Source: Clostridia bacterium (GTDB lineage Bacteria > Bacillota > Clostridia > Oscillospirales > CAG-272). From it: a DNA stretch of 39,071 bases. Shown one piece after another: positions 6,345-14,728 of this stretch. The notes beneath the pieces were generated by a model. That model did no database searches. It was not told the DNA's origin and saw only the letters and a list, made by a program, of their open reading frames with translations. Positions within the stretch are counted from its first letter, which is position 1. Each line of letters starts with the position of its first letter. A program made the position numbers and the translations under genes. The stretch is from NCBI GenBank assembly GCA_017518975.1, contig JAFWTH010000117.1, forward strand, positions 1 to 39,071. The letters are read 5' to 3'.

Positions 6345-7625
6345 TTATATGCTGCCGAGAGCGGATTCAAGATCCGCGATGATATCCTTAACGTCCTCGA
6401 TACCGACGCTGAGGCGCATCATGTCGGGACCGACTCCGCAGGCGATCAACTCCTCGTCCGTCAGCTGACGGTGAGTCGAACTCGCCGGATGAAGGATGCA
6501 GGTCCGCGCGTCCGCGACGTGCGTGACGATCGCGGCGAGTTTCAGGTTCTTCATGAAAGTCTCCGCCGCAGCGCGGCCGCCCTTTACTCCGAAGGAGAGG
6601 ACGCCGCACGAGCCGTTCGGCAGGTATTTTTTGCCGAGTTCGTAGTATTTGTCGCCGGGCAGTCCGCAGTACTGCACCCACGCGACCTTTTCGTGACCTT
6701 TGAGGTATTCCGCGACGGCCTGCGCGTTCGCGCAGTGGCGCGGGACGCGGACGTGAAGCGTTTCCATTCCGAGATTGAGAAGGAACGCGTTGAACGGAGA
6801 CGGCGCGGAGCCGAAGTCTCTCATCAGCTGAGCCACGCATTTGTTGATGAACGCGCCCCCCATGCCGAACCGCTCGGCGTAGACGATGCCGTGATAGCTT
6901 TCGTCCGGCGTCGTGAGACCGGGGAACTTGTCGGCGTGAGCCATCCAGTCGAATTTGCCGCCGTCGATCACCGCGCCGCCTACCGACGTCGCGTGACCGT
7001 CGAGGTATTTCGTCGTCGAATGGGTGACGATATCCGCGCCCCACTCGAACGGACGGCAGTTTATCGGGGTCGCGAACGTATTGTCGACGATCAGCGGAAC
7101 TCCGTGCCTGTGCGCCGCGTCCGCGAACAGTTCGATGTCGAGGACGGCGAGCGCCGGATTGGCGATCGTCTCGCCGAAGACCGCTTTCGTGTTCGGCTGA
7201 AACGCCGCGTCGAGTTCCTCTTTCGTGGCGTCCGGCTTAACGAACGTGAAGTCGATGCCCATCTTTTTCATCGTGACGGCGAATAGGTTATACGTGCCGC
7301 CGTAGATCGCCGAGCACGCGACGACGTGATCGCCCGCGCTCGCGAGATTGAACACGGCGAAGAGATTCGCCGCCTGACCGGACGACGTCAGCATACCCGC
7401 CGTACCGCCCTCGAGAGCGCAGAGTTTCGCGGCGGCGCTGTCGCACGTCGGATTGGCGAGACGGGTGTAGAAATATCCCGCCGCCTCGAGGTCGAAGAGC
7501 TTGCCCATCGCCTCGCTCGTATCGTATTTGAAGGTCGTGCTCTGAATTATCGGAAGCACGCGCGGTTCGCCGGTTTTAGGCGTATATCCCGCCTGTACGC
7601 ATTTCGTTCCCTGTCCGAATTCCAT
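6345..7625 (-). CDS. metY: O-acetylhomoserine sulfhydrylase (aminocarboxypropyltransferase)
   Basis: This 426-residue enzyme of the Cys/Met metabolism PLP family matches O-acetylhomoserine sulfhydrylases in length and motifs. These include SSGQAANLFA, the PLP aspartate in VPLIVDNTFATP (Asp181), the Schiff-base lysine Lys206 in HSTTKYLDGH, and ILHPASSTHRQL near the C-terminus. It makes homocysteine from O-acetylhomoserine and sulfide (direct sulfhydrylation). Ribosome-binding site GGAAAGGA lies before the ATG. It lies downstream of the Ile T-box acyl-CoA synthetase on the same strand with a 79-base gap and no terminator between, so readthrough is possible. It also has a promoter-like sequence in that gap. 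Confidence 0.93.
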   Translation of the reverse strand: MEFGQGTKCVQAGYTPKTGEPRVLPIIQSTTFKYDTSEAMGKLFDLEAAGYFYTRLANPTCDSAAAKLCALEGGTAGMLTSSGQAANLFAVFNLASAGDHVVACSAIYGGTYNLFAVTMKKMGIDFTFVKPDATKEELDAAFQPNTKAVFGETIANPALAVLDIELFADAAHRHGVPLIVDNTFATPINCRPFEWGADIVTHSTTKYLDGHATSVGGAVIDGGKFDWMAHADKFPGLTTPDESYHGIVYAERFGMGGAFINKCVAQLMRDFGSAPSPFNAFLLNLGMETLHVRVPRHCANAQAVAEYLKGHEKVAWVQYCGLPGDKYYELGKKYLPNGSCGVLSFGVKGGRAAAETFMKNLKLAAIVTHVADARTCILHPASSTHRQLTDEELIACGVGPDMMRLSVGIEDVKDIIADLESALGSI

Positions 7626-7670
7626 ATCATCTGTCCTTTCCCGGAGCTTCCCGCTCCTTTTCTTCCTAAT

Positions 7671-7699
7671 ATATTACCTCAAAAGACGCGTATAATCAA
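7671..7699 (-). promoter_or_regulatory. Candidate promoter of metY
   Basis: On the reverse strand TTGATT (7699-7694) and TAATAT (7676-7671) are separated by 17 bases, inside the short gap between the acyl-CoA synthetase stop and metY. Confidence 0.6.
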
Positions 7700-7704
7700 G
7701 CGAT

Positions 7705-9990
7705 TTACTGTCTTTCCCGCAGTTCGACGCGTCGGATCTTTCCGCTTATAGTCTTCGGCATCTCGTCGAGGAATTCGACGACGCGCGGATATTTGTACGG
7801 CGCGGTGTGCTCCTTGACGTAGTTCTGTATCTCTTTTTTGAGCTCTTCCGTGCCTTCCTTGCCCTTGACGAGTACGACGGACGCCTTTACGACCTGACCG
7901 CGGAGCGGATCGGGAACGCCGGTGACGGCGCATTCGAGGACGTAGGGCAGTTCCATGATGACCGACTCGATCTCGAACGGACCGATGCGGTATCCGGACG
8001 ATTTGATGAGATCGTCGACTCGCCCGACGTACCAGAAGTTGCCGTCCTCGTCGCGGTACGCGGTGTCGCCGGTGTGGTAGTACCCGTCTCTCATGACCTC
8101 GTCGGTCGCCTCTTTGTTGCGGAAATACTCCTTGACGAGACCGAAAGGCTTTCCTTCCTTTATGTCGATAACGATCTCTCCCGTTTGACCCGCTTCGGCG
8201 CGTTTGCCGTTTGCGAGAAGGACGTCAAGCTTATACATCGGCGACGGGTGGCCCATTGAGCCCGGTTTCGGGACGTCGCCCGCGTAGTTTGCTATCGTCA
8301 GCGTCGTCTCGGTCTGACCGAAGCCCTCCATAAGGCGAAGGCCGGTATACTCGAGCCATTTGTAGTAGACTTCGGGGTTGAGCGCCTCGCCCGCGATCGT
8401 CGTATGTCTCAGGGACGACAGATCGTACTTTGAGAGATCCTCTTTTATAAAGAAGCGATACATCGTGGGAGGAGCGCAGAACGTCGTGATATTGTACTTT
8501 TTGAAAAGCGGAAGGATATCCTCCGCGTGGAATCTGTCGAAGTCGTAGACGAACACCGCGCCCTCGCAGAGCCATTGACCGTAGAGCTTGCCCCAGAGCG
8601 CCTTGCCCCATCCGGTATCCGAGATCGTCAGGTGAAGTCCGTCCGGCTCGACTACGTGCCAGTAGCGCGCGGTGAGATAGTGGGCGAGCGCGTAGGTGAA
8701 CGAGTGCGCCGCCGCTTTCGGATAACCCGTCGTGCCGGAGGTGAAGAGCATGAGCATCGTTTCCTCGCCTCCCACTCCGGGAACTCTTTCGAACGTGTCG
8801 GGGAAAGAACCGAATTCCGCGTCGAAATCGTGCCATCCGTCGACGTGTCCCCGGACGGAGATCATTATCATATCGTCGAATCCCGCGTCGCGCGCGCCGA
8901 GAGACGCCTGGTGCGCCGTATCGCCGTCCGCGGTACATAGGATTGCGCGGGCGTCCGTCGCTTTGAAGCGGTACTCGAAATCCTTCTCCACGAGCATATT
9001 GGTAGCGGGGATCGGAACAGCTCCGATCTTGTGAAGGGCGAGGATAACCGGCCAGAACTGCCAGTGGCGTTTGAGGACGAGCATAACTACGTCTCCGCGG
9101 CGAATGCCGAGTGAGACGAGATAGTTCGCCGCTTTATTTGAAAGCCGCCGCATATCGTCGAACGTAAAACGCTTCTCGTTTTTATCTGCGTCGAGGTGGA
9201 TCATCGCGAGACGGTCCGGCGACTTTTCGGCTATCGCGTCGACGGTGTCATACGCGAAGTTATAGTTTTCGCAGTTTTTGTATTCGACGGCGACGGGATA
9301 CCCGTTGTCTTCTTTTACGGAGATGAACCGGAGAGCGACGGGATCTTCTGGAAGCTCGGGCAGGGTGACCTTTTCTCTGACCGTCTTCTTCTCTGTCAGC
9401 TCGTCCGGATAGTCGTACGCCGCTCCGCCGGAACTGATCGTGACTGCTAAGAACTCACAGTCCTCTCCCCAGGCGATCATACCGTGAGGCAGGGAAGAGT
9501 CGTAATAGATCGAGTCGCCCTCGCCGAGGATCTCGATCCTTCCGTCGACGGAGACCTTGAGCGTTCCTTTGAGGACGTAGTCGAATTCCTGTCCTTCGTG
9601 GTGCGCGAGCTTGATCGGCAGATCGGCCTCCTCGGGGACCCACGGCGCCTTGACGACGAACGGCTCCGCGATCTTTCCGCGGAAGAGCGGGGCGATATTG
9701 TTGTACGAAAAGCCCTGTCTGCGTGCGATAGGCAGACCGCTTCCGGCTCTGTTGACGCAGTACGCGTTCAGAGTCGCGCTTTCTCCGGCGAGCAGATCAA
9801 CGGTCTCGACGCCGAGCCGGGCGGCGCACTTGTATATGAAAGTAAACGAGAAGTCGGTGTTGCCCTCCTCAAGGGCGCGGTACGCCTCGATGGTCGTACC
9901 GGTTGCGGTAGCCATCTCCTCCAGTGAGATCTCGCGGATCTCGCGCAGGGTCCTGATCCTCGAAGCCACGTCTTTCAGAATGTTTTCCAT
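7705..9990 (-). CDS. HTH-cupin-acyl-CoA synthetase fusion (MACS-like), Ile T-box regulated
   Basis: This 761-residue protein has three parts. Residues 1-70 are an XRE-type helix-turn-helix (SLEEMATATGTTIEAYRALE). Residues 100-190 are a cupin with candidate metal ligands His130, His131, Glu136 and His169. Residues 245-761 are an ATP-dependent acyl-CoA synthetase of the medium-chain (MACS) type. The ligase motifs are complete: FTSGTTGYPKA (416-426), GFGQTE (556-561), HTGD (639-642), GRVDDLIKSSGYRIG (656-670) and catalytic Lys751 in TISGKIRR. It should form acyl-AMP then acyl-CoA from a short, branched or aromatic acid. The T-box leader with an Ile specifier suggests 2-methylbutyrate or a similar Ile precursor, but this is inferred. 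The start has AAGGAGGGG 7 bases upstream. Confidence 0.88.
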   Translation of the reverse strand: MENILKDVASRIRTLREIREISLEEMATATGTTIEAYRALEEGNTDFSFTFIYKCAARLGVETVDLLAGESATLNAYCVNRAGSGLPIARRQGFSYNNIAPLFRGKIAEPFVVKAPWVPEEADLPIKLAHHEGQEFDYVLKGTLKVSVDGRIEILGEGDSIYYDSSLPHGMIAWGEDCEFLAVTISSGGAAYDYPDELTEKKTVREKVTLPELPEDPVALRFISVKEDNGYPVAVEYKNCENYNFAYDTVDAIAEKSPDRLAMIHLDADKNEKRFTFDDMRRLSNKAANYLVSLGIRRGDVVMLVLKRHWQFWPVILALHKIGAVPIPATNMLVEKDFEYRFKATDARAILCTADGDTAHQASLGARDAGFDDMIMISVRGHVDGWHDFDAEFGSFPDTFERVPGVGGEETMLMLFTSGTTGYPKAAAHSFTYALAHYLTARYWHVVEPDGLHLTISDTGWGKALWGKLYGQWLCEGAVFVYDFDRFHAEDILPLFKKYNITTFCAPPTMYRFFIKEDLSKYDLSSLRHTTIAGEALNPEVYYKWLEYTGLRLMEGFGQTETTLTIANYAGDVPKPGSMGHPSPMYKLDVLLANGKRAEAGQTGEIVIDIKEGKPFGLVKEYFRNKEATDEVMRDGYYHTGDTAYRDEDGNFWYVGRVDDLIKSSGYRIGPFEIESVIMELPYVLECAVTGVPDPLRGQVVKASVVLVKGKEGTEELKKEIQNYVKEHTAPYKYPRVVEFLDEMPKTISGKIRRVELRERQ

Positions 9991-10019
9991 AATGTACCCC
10001 TCCTTAGGGTCGAGCGGTA

Positions 10020-10052
10020 AAAAAATAAGCCCGTCTCATCTTTGAGACGAGC
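10020..10052 (-). terminator. Terminator hairpin of the Ile T-box
   Basis: Reverse strand: GCTCGTCTC, loop AAAGAT, GAGACGGGC, then TTATTTTTTT. It is the transcription-off state of the T-box. The antiterminator is formed instead by the T-box sequence just upstream. Confidence 0.88.
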
Positions 10053-10290
10053 GAACGCCCGCGTTACCACTCAAATTGCGTCTGTAAAGACGCCTCTCTG
10101 CGGGCTCTGACAAGCCCTCCGCCTTGACGCAGCGGGTCGCGGGGAACTATTACTCGGACGCGTGAGGCGGCCTTTCCTTTCCCGACTCGGAAGTGATAGC
10201 GACGCGACGCCTTGCCGTCCGCTTTCCACCGCCGCGGACTCTCTTGAGACAGGACCTGTCGTGCGCAGTCTTCGTCACAGTCTTTCAACT
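10020..10290 (-). promoter_or_regulatory. T-box riboswitch, predicted isoleucine (ATC specifier)
   Basis: The reverse strand carries Stem I with the AGAGAG motif and apical GGCGGTGGAAA, then the specifier region, then the T-box core AATTTGAGTGGTAACGCGG (10077-10059), then a terminator. The specifier is read from the family layout codon + A + five stem bases + GAG. ATC (10197-10195), A, CTTCC, GAG fits exactly, giving Ile. GAAG (10273-10270) pairs with the CTTC below it. The TGGT of the bulge requires a tRNA ending ACCA, which agrees with tRNA-Ile. Uncharged tRNA-Ile should switch on the downstream HTH-cupin-acyl-CoA synthetase gene. Confidence 0.9.
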
Positions 10291-10296
10291 GACCCG

Positions 10297-10326
10297 ATTT
10301 TACCACACTAAGAACACGTTTGTCAA
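10297..10326 (-). promoter_or_regulatory. Promoter of the Ile T-box transcript
   Basis: Reverse strand TTGACA (10326-10321), 18-base spacer, TAAAAT (10302-10297). The start is expected near 10290, at the 5' end of Stem I. Confidence 0.82.
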
Positions 10327-10350
10327 CTGTAATAATTATAAAAGGATAAG

Positions 10351-10379
10351 TTGAAAAAAGCGCGCCCGTATGTTAAAAT
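10351..10379 (+). promoter_or_regulatory. Promoter of the uracil-DNA glycosylase gene
   Basis: TTGAAA (10351-10356), 17-base spacer, TAAAAT (10374-10379), about 30 bases before the start codon. Divergent from the T-box promoter. Confidence 0.75.
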
Positions 10380-10409
10380 TATCAAAAAGGACGAACCGGG
10401 GAGGATATT

Positions 10410-10958
10410 ATGACCTGGGAAGAACTCGAGAAAACGTGTAAAGAATGTACCCTTTGTTCTCTTTCGAAGACGCGGACGAACTGCGTGTTCGGCGTGGGGA
10501 ACCGCGAGGCGCGCCTGATGTTCGTCGGTGAGGCGCCGGGCGAGAAAGAGGACCTGTCCGGCATCCCATTCGTCGGCGCGGCGGGTCAGCTGCTCGACAA
10601 ATACCTGACGGCGGTCGATATCGACCGAGACAGCGTATATATCGCGAACATTCTCAAATGCCGTCCGCCGAAAAACCGCGACCCGGACCCGGAGGAACAG
10701 GATAAGTGCATCGGGTATCTGCGCGAACAGGTGCGCCTGATCCGCCCGGAGATCATCGTCTGCCTCGGCAGGATCGCGGCGATGCGCCTTATCAAACCGG
10801 ATTACCGCATCACCGCGGAGCACGGGCAGTTTGTAAAAAAGGGGAACTTCACCCTCACCGCGGTCTACCATCCCGCCGCTCTCCTGCGTGACCCGCGCAA
10901 GAAAGAGGACATGTACCGGGATATGCTCAAAATCAAGGAATTCCTAGACGGGAAATAA
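10410..10958 (+). CDS. Uracil-DNA glycosylase, family 4 (Fe-S)
   Basis: This 182-residue protein has the four iron-sulfur cysteines of family 4 UDG (Cys13, Cys16, Cys84, Cys100). It also has motif GEAPGEKEDLSG (40-51), the ANILKCRPPKNR segment and the C-terminal HPAALLR motif (154-160). It removes uracil from DNA produced by cytosine deamination or misincorporation. Length is typical. GGGGAGG lies upstream of the ATG, and a promoter is visible. It is monocistronic and ends at a perfect bidirectional terminator. Confidence 0.93.
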   Translation: MTWEELEKTCKECTLCSLSKTRTNCVFGVGNREARLMFVGEAPGEKEDLSGIPFVGAAGQLLDKYLTAVDIDRDSVYIANILKCRPPKNRDPDPEEQDKCIGYLREQVRLIRPEIIVCLGRIAAMRLIKPDYRITAEHGQFVKKGNFTLTAVYHPAALLRDPRKKEDMYRDMLKIKEFLDGK

Positions 10959-10960
10959 AG

Positions 10961-10989
10961 AAAAAGGGCTGTGATGAACAGCCCTTTTT
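10961..10989. terminator. Bidirectional terminator
   Basis: AAAAAGGGCTGT, loop GATGA, ACAGCCCTTTTT: a perfect 12-bp stem with A and T runs. It serves the uracil-DNA glycosylase gene (rightward) and the efp-CD1247 operon (leftward). Confidence 0.93.
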
Positions 10990-11004
10990 GATTTGCCTTG
11001 ATGA

Positions 11005-11436
11005 TTATTCCTTTTCCTCTTCTTCGTCGCCGAAGAGCGGTTTTTTGCACGACGGGCAGACGACCTCGTCGGGATCGGTGGACTCGTCGAAATAGATCTT
11101 TTCGCCGCAGTTCGGGCAAAGAGCACAGCGGAAGCCGCCCTCTCTCAGATCGCACTCCTCGTCGTCGCACTCGTCGCAGTTTCCTTCGCAGTCGTACTCG
11201 TCGTCTTCGTCGTCGAGATCGTAGACGATATCTTCGACGAATCCGAGATCCTCGTCGATCTCCTCGATGTATTCGCCGTAATCCTCAACGTCCTGTTTCA
11301 GCTCTTCAAGCTCGGCGGCCATTTCGTCGACCGCATCAACGAGCGCTTTGATGAGTTTTCCCTCGGGCTTCGAGGCGTCAAGATTGAGCCCCTCGAGAAG
11401 TCCCTTGATGTAGGCGGTTTTTTCTTTCATGTTCAT
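11005..11436 (-). CDS. CD1247 N-terminal domain-type protein with zinc ribbon
   Basis: This 143-residue acidic protein resembles the Clostridia family named for C. difficile CD1247. It has an N-terminal helical block (EKTAYIKGLLEGLNLD...KALVDAVDEMAAELEEL, likely coiled coil), an Asp/Glu-rich middle, and a C-terminal zinc ribbon with CPNC and CPSC. A Cys-rich acidic stretch (CEGNCDECDDEEC) precedes the ribbon and is unusual. Its function is unknown. It starts 4 bases after the efp stop, so the two are cotranscribed and probably translationally coupled. Confidence 0.75.
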   Translation of the reverse strand: MNMKEKTAYIKGLLEGLNLDASKPEGKLIKALVDAVDEMAAELEELKQDVEDYGEYIEEIDEDLGFVEDIVYDLDDEDDEYDCEGNCDECDDEECDLREGGFRCALCPNCGEKIYFDESTDPDEVVCPSCKKPLFGDEEEEKE

Positions 11437-11440
11437 TGTC

Positions 11441-11998
11441 TTACGCCCTCTCGAGATATTCGCCGGTGCGCGTGTCTATTTTGACGTTGTCGCCGACGTT
11501 GATGAAAAGCGGCACCCTGATGACCGCGCCGGTCTCGACCGTCGCGTTTTTCGACGCGCCCTGCGCGGTATCGCCTCTGACGCCGGGCTCGGTGTCGGTG
11601 ACTTCGAGAACGACGAACATCGGCGGCTCGACCGCGAACGGTTTTTCCTTATAGGAGATGATCTTGCAGATCATTTCCTCTTTTACGAACTTGAAGTTGT
11701 CGCCGATGAGATCGCGTCCGATCGGAGTCTGTTCGTACGTTTCCATATCCATGAAGTAGAAGAGATCGCCGTCGCTGTAGAGATACTGCATCTCTTTGCG
11801 CTCGATGCGAGCTTCCGGATATTTGTCGGTGGGGGAGAACGTGCGCTCTACGACCGCTCCGCTGATGACGTTGCGGAGTTTAGTGCGAACGAAAGCCGCG
11901 CCCTTGCCGGGTTTGACGTGCTGAAATTCGATGACCTGCATGACCGCGCCGTCCATATCGAACGTTACGCCGTTTTTGAAATCGCCTGCTACTACCAT
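11441..11998 (-). CDS. efp: Translation elongation factor P
   Basis: This 185-residue EF-P has the three-domain layout. The domain I loop is [13 protein letters not shown] with Lys32 at the usual modified position, and the C-terminal domain has the signature around residue 150 ([19 protein letters not shown]). It relieves ribosome stalling at polyproline. ATG at 11998 is favoured over an in-frame TTG at 12004, with AAAGGA about 10 bases upstream. No modification enzyme gene is seen nearby. Confidence 0.97.
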   Translation of the reverse strand: MVVAGDFKNGVTFDMDGAVMQVIEFQHVKPGKGAAFVRTKLRNVISGAVVERTFSPTDKYPEARIERKEMQYLYSDGDLFYFMDMETYEQTPIGRDLIGDNFKFVKEEMICKIISYKEKPFAVEPPMFVVLEVTDTEPGVRGDTAQGASKNATVETGAVIRVPLFINVGDNVKIDTRTGEYLERA

Positions 11999-12036
11999 AA
12001 TCAAAAATCCTTTCGGGTTTATTTTTTTACCTTTTA

Positions 12037-12065
12037 ATTATACAACAATGACTTTCGTATTGCAA
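12037..12065 (-). promoter_or_regulatory. Promoter of efp-CD1247 operon
   Basis: Reverse strand TTGCAA (12065-12060), 17-base spacer, TATAAT (12042-12037). It starts 4 bases after the stop of the alpha-galactosidase gene, with no visible terminator between. Confidence 0.75.
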
Positions 12066-12068
12066 TAG

Positions 12069-13742
12069 TCAATTTGACGCGGGAAACCTTATCACGTCAG
12101 CGTCGCGGGCGGGAAGAGTAAGCTTCACGATCCCGTTTTCGGCTTTGACCGACCGGAGACCCCAGATGCTTTCGCCGAACTGTTCGCCGCGCGCGTCGAA
12201 GACGAATTCTTTTTCCCCGTCCGTCACGTTGAAGACGCCGACGTACTCGCCGCCGCCGTCGCAGATCCTTACGACCGAAGTATCGAAACAGTCGACTTCC
12301 GGCGCGGCAAACGGAGTGCCGAGCAGGATCTCCGCGTCGCGGAGGTTTTCGTCCGTATATCCGGTCACGTCGTCGCCCGACAGCATCATGCCGCCTGATA
12401 CGAACATCAGACACTTGTGGATGCGGATCTCGTTATCCGTGAGTTCAGAGCCGCGCTGGTTTATAAGGGTGAACACGTCGGGATCGTTTACCCAGAACAC
12501 GCCGTTCATCCAGCCGCGCAGGACGATCTCCTGCGAGAGCATCCTGATCGTTTTGATATCTCTTGCAAGGTCGCCGGATATCCTCATCGCGTTTACCGAA
12601 CCGATCGACGGCCACATCGGGGCGTTGCATCCGAGGATCACGGCGTCCTCTCCGGCTCCGTCGAATATCGCCTCCATCCCCTCGCGGTACGCCTCGACCG
12701 ACGTCGCGTCTTTGCGGTATCTGACGCCGTTTTTGAAGCAGCCCCACACGTTCGCGTCGAGCTTGAAATACTTTATATTCATCTTCTCTCTCATCGTCCG
12801 GAAGACGTGAGTGAGATATCCGCGCGCGCCCGGATTCGTCCCGTCGAGCATATACCATGGGCCGTAACGCCATCCCTCGTAAGTGAAATCTCCCGAGGAG
12901 AGAGGAGCCCCTTTTTCGTCCTTGACGAAATACTCGGGATGCTCCCTGAACACGCGCGATTCCGCCTGCGCGATGAACGGGGCGACCCAGATCGCGGACT
13001 CGCAGCCGTTTTCGTTTATCTTCGTGAGAACGGAGTCGAGATCGCCGAATTTCGGACTGACGTACAGCCAGTCGCCCATATATTCCTGATATCCGTCGTC
13101 GATCTGGATATATTTCAGGTCGGGCAGATTCTTCGAGATGAAATCGGTATTGCGGTCGACGTCGTCCTTCGTGACCTTCGGACCGAAGCAGTACCACGAG
13201 CACCACCCGGCGGGTCTCTCGGAGAGCTCTCTCTTCGGATGATGCGCGCTTATCAGCCGTCCCGCCTCGCTGAACGCGCTCGAGGGACCGACGTCTTTCA
13301 TTACGGTGAAAAACTCTCCCTCTACCGTCTCTCCCGGGGCGATTTCGACGTTTTCAAAGTCGAGGATCATCTCGAGCGTCTTTTCGTTCCACAGGATCTT
13401 CCCGTTGAACCGTCGGCACGAGGTGAAAACGTACAGATCGCAGTTTCCCTCTGCGGTCCTCACCGCGAAGAGATTGTAAACGGTGTTGAATCCCTCGCGC
13501 TGAGGAAGTCTGTAATGATCTTTATCCGACAGATAGGTGATGTTCCTCGGCTCTCTGACCGTTCCTCTGTACTGGCTGAGCATCTGATACCCCTCGCCGT
13601 AGATCGGAGCGTCGGGAGAGTACCCGTGCTCAATACTCAGAACGGCGACTTCGCCGGGGCTTACGGGAACGGGACCGTCGTTCGTTACGAAAACGAGCGA
13701 CTCCGCGCCTCTTTTTTCGATTTTTACGCTGATCTCTTTCAT
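12069..13742 (-). CDS. GH36-type alpha-galactosidase
   Basis: This 557-residue protein matches clan GH-D alpha-galactosidases. It has an N-terminal beta domain, then a TIM barrel with GWCSWYCFG (179-187), IQIDDGYQ (213-220), nucleophile Asp329 in KYFKLDANVWG and acid/base Asp391 in RISGDLA, then a small C-terminal beta domain. It should remove alpha-1,6-galactose from raffinose-type sugars or galactomannan. It has no signal peptide, so it acts in the cytoplasm. The start at 13742 has AAGGAGAG 8 bases upstream. An earlier in-frame ATG at 13781 lies inside the upstream gene. It is the last gene of a three-gene operon whose other members are membrane proteins of unknown role. Confidence 0.88.
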   Translation of the reverse strand: MKEISVKIEKRGAESLVFVTNDGPVPVSPGEVAVLSIEHGYSPDAPIYGEGYQMLSQYRGTVREPRNITYLSDKDHYRLPQREGFNTVYNLFAVRTAEGNCDLYVFTSCRRFNGKILWNEKTLEMILDFENVEIAPGETVEGEFFTVMKDVGPSSAFSEAGRLISAHHPKRELSERPAGWCSWYCFGPKVTKDDVDRNTDFISKNLPDLKYIQIDDGYQEYMGDWLYVSPKFGDLDSVLTKINENGCESAIWVAPFIAQAESRVFREHPEYFVKDEKGAPLSSGDFTYEGWRYGPWYMLDGTNPGARGYLTHVFRTMREKMNIKYFKLDANVWGCFKNGVRYRKDATSVEAYREGMEAIFDGAGEDAVILGCNAPMWPSIGSVNAMRISGDLARDIKTIRMLSQEIVLRGWMNGVFWVNDPDVFTLINQRGSELTDNEIRIHKCLMFVSGGMMLSGDDVTGYTDENLRDAEILLGTPFAAPEVDCFDTSVVRICDGGGEYVGVFNVTDGEKEFVFDARGEQFGESIWGLRSVKAENGIVKLTLPARDADVIRFPASN

Positions 13743-13764
13743 ATCGTCTCTCCTTGTCGAAAGA

Positions 13765-14715
13765 TCAGAAGCTCCTTCCACCGCTTGAAAAGCTCCCGCC
13801 GGAGGAGTGACCGCTTGAGAAGGAGGACCCGTGACTTCCGCCGGAACTCGAACTCGTTTCCTTCGGCCTTTCGTGCCGCGTCACGGTGGTGAAAAGGTAG
13901 TCGCATCTGCGGTTGCGCACGACGTAGCTGTCCCGCAGCAGATAGTTGTTCGCCGTGCTCGGAGGAACAATCTTCATCTTTTTCCTGAGCGACAGCAGAC
14001 GGATAAGTCCTCCGATCAGACCGACTATGAGGCCGGCTCCGACAAACTTGACCGGAGAAGGAGCTCCGACCGATCTGCCTTCGTATTCGTCGCGCTCATA
14101 TTTGTATTCGTGATCCTCGGGAGTCCAGTTTTCGGTGGCGGAAATCTCCCGGAAGAGGTTTTCCACGTACTCCGCGTGAAGCATAAACGCTTCGAAAAAG
14201 TCGCCCTTGGACCTTATGGAATAGTCGACGGTCTCGTCGATCTCGTACATTATGTCTTCCGTGAAGATATCCTCGTACGAGTTGATCGCCGTCGTTCTCC
14301 AACAGCGGTCCGAGGGATCGAGGCAGAGGAAGAAGACCACCGCGCCGTACCCGTCGCCTACGCCGTATCCGTTGAAGTGGAGAAAATCAGAAGAATAGTA
14401 CTCGGGAGAGAGACCGTGAAGGTCGTCGTCGGTAAACGCGACGTAACCGACGCCGTATTCCTCGGCGATCGAGGCGATCTTCTCGCTGAGTCTTGCTTCT
14501 TCCTCATCGGTGAGGATATCCGCGTCGTCGACGACGTAAGGCAGATTTTCACCGTGGAAGTCTTCGAAGCCGCGGGTGTTGAGCGGATACCAGTACGGCA
14601 TTCCGTTTTCATTGTCGGATTTGTCTGAGGACAAAAGCGGAGTATCGGCGAGGGCGGTTATTGAAAGCGCGAACAGGAGCGCCGCCGCGAAGAGAAAGCA
14701 AACGATCTTTTTCAT
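13765..14715 (-). CDS. TPM-domain secreted/membrane protein
   Basis: This protein of about 316 residues has a signal peptide (KKIVCFLFAAALLFALSITA), then a TPM (Psb32-like) domain around residues 60-175 recognised by VVDDADILTDEEEARLSEKI and the following alpha/beta pattern. A membrane helix lies near residues 225-245 (GAGLIVGLIGGLI), followed by a cytoplasmic basic segment. It ends in a Ser/Gly/His/Phe-rich tail (GGSHGSSFSSGHSSGGSF). The TPM fold occurs in envelope and photosystem-repair proteins, and its role in Clostridia is unclear. ATG at 14715 is chosen; GTG at 14724 is also in frame. It lies 14 bases after the zinc-ribbon gene, a pairing common in Firmicutes. Confidence 0.8.
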   Translation of the reverse strand: MKKIVCFLFAAALLFALSITALADTPLLSSDKSDNENGMPYWYPLNTRGFEDFHGENLPYVVDDADILTDEEEARLSEKIASIAEEYGVGYVAFTDDDLHGLSPEYYSSDFLHFNGYGVGDGYGAVVFFLCLDPSDRCWRTTAINSYEDIFTEDIMYEIDETVDYSIRSKGDFFEAFMLHAEYVENLFREISATENWTPEDHEYKYERDEYEGRSVGAPSPVKFVGAGLIVGLIGGLIRLLSLRKKMKIVPPSTANNYLLRDSYVVRNRRCDYLFTTVTRHERPKETSSSSGGSHGSSFSSGHSSGGSFSSGGRSF

Positions 14716-14728
14716 CACCGTCACCCCC

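Noticed and set aside
10064-10306. 80-codon reverse frame upstream of the HTH-cupin ligase
   Set aside because: It coincides with the Ile T-box RNA, and the base pattern is explained by RNA structure.
12417-13892. 491-codon forward frame
   Set aside because: Antisense to the GH36 gene, whose catalytic motifs and Shine-Dalgarno sequence are clear. The forward frame has Arg/Val-rich nonsense-like composition.
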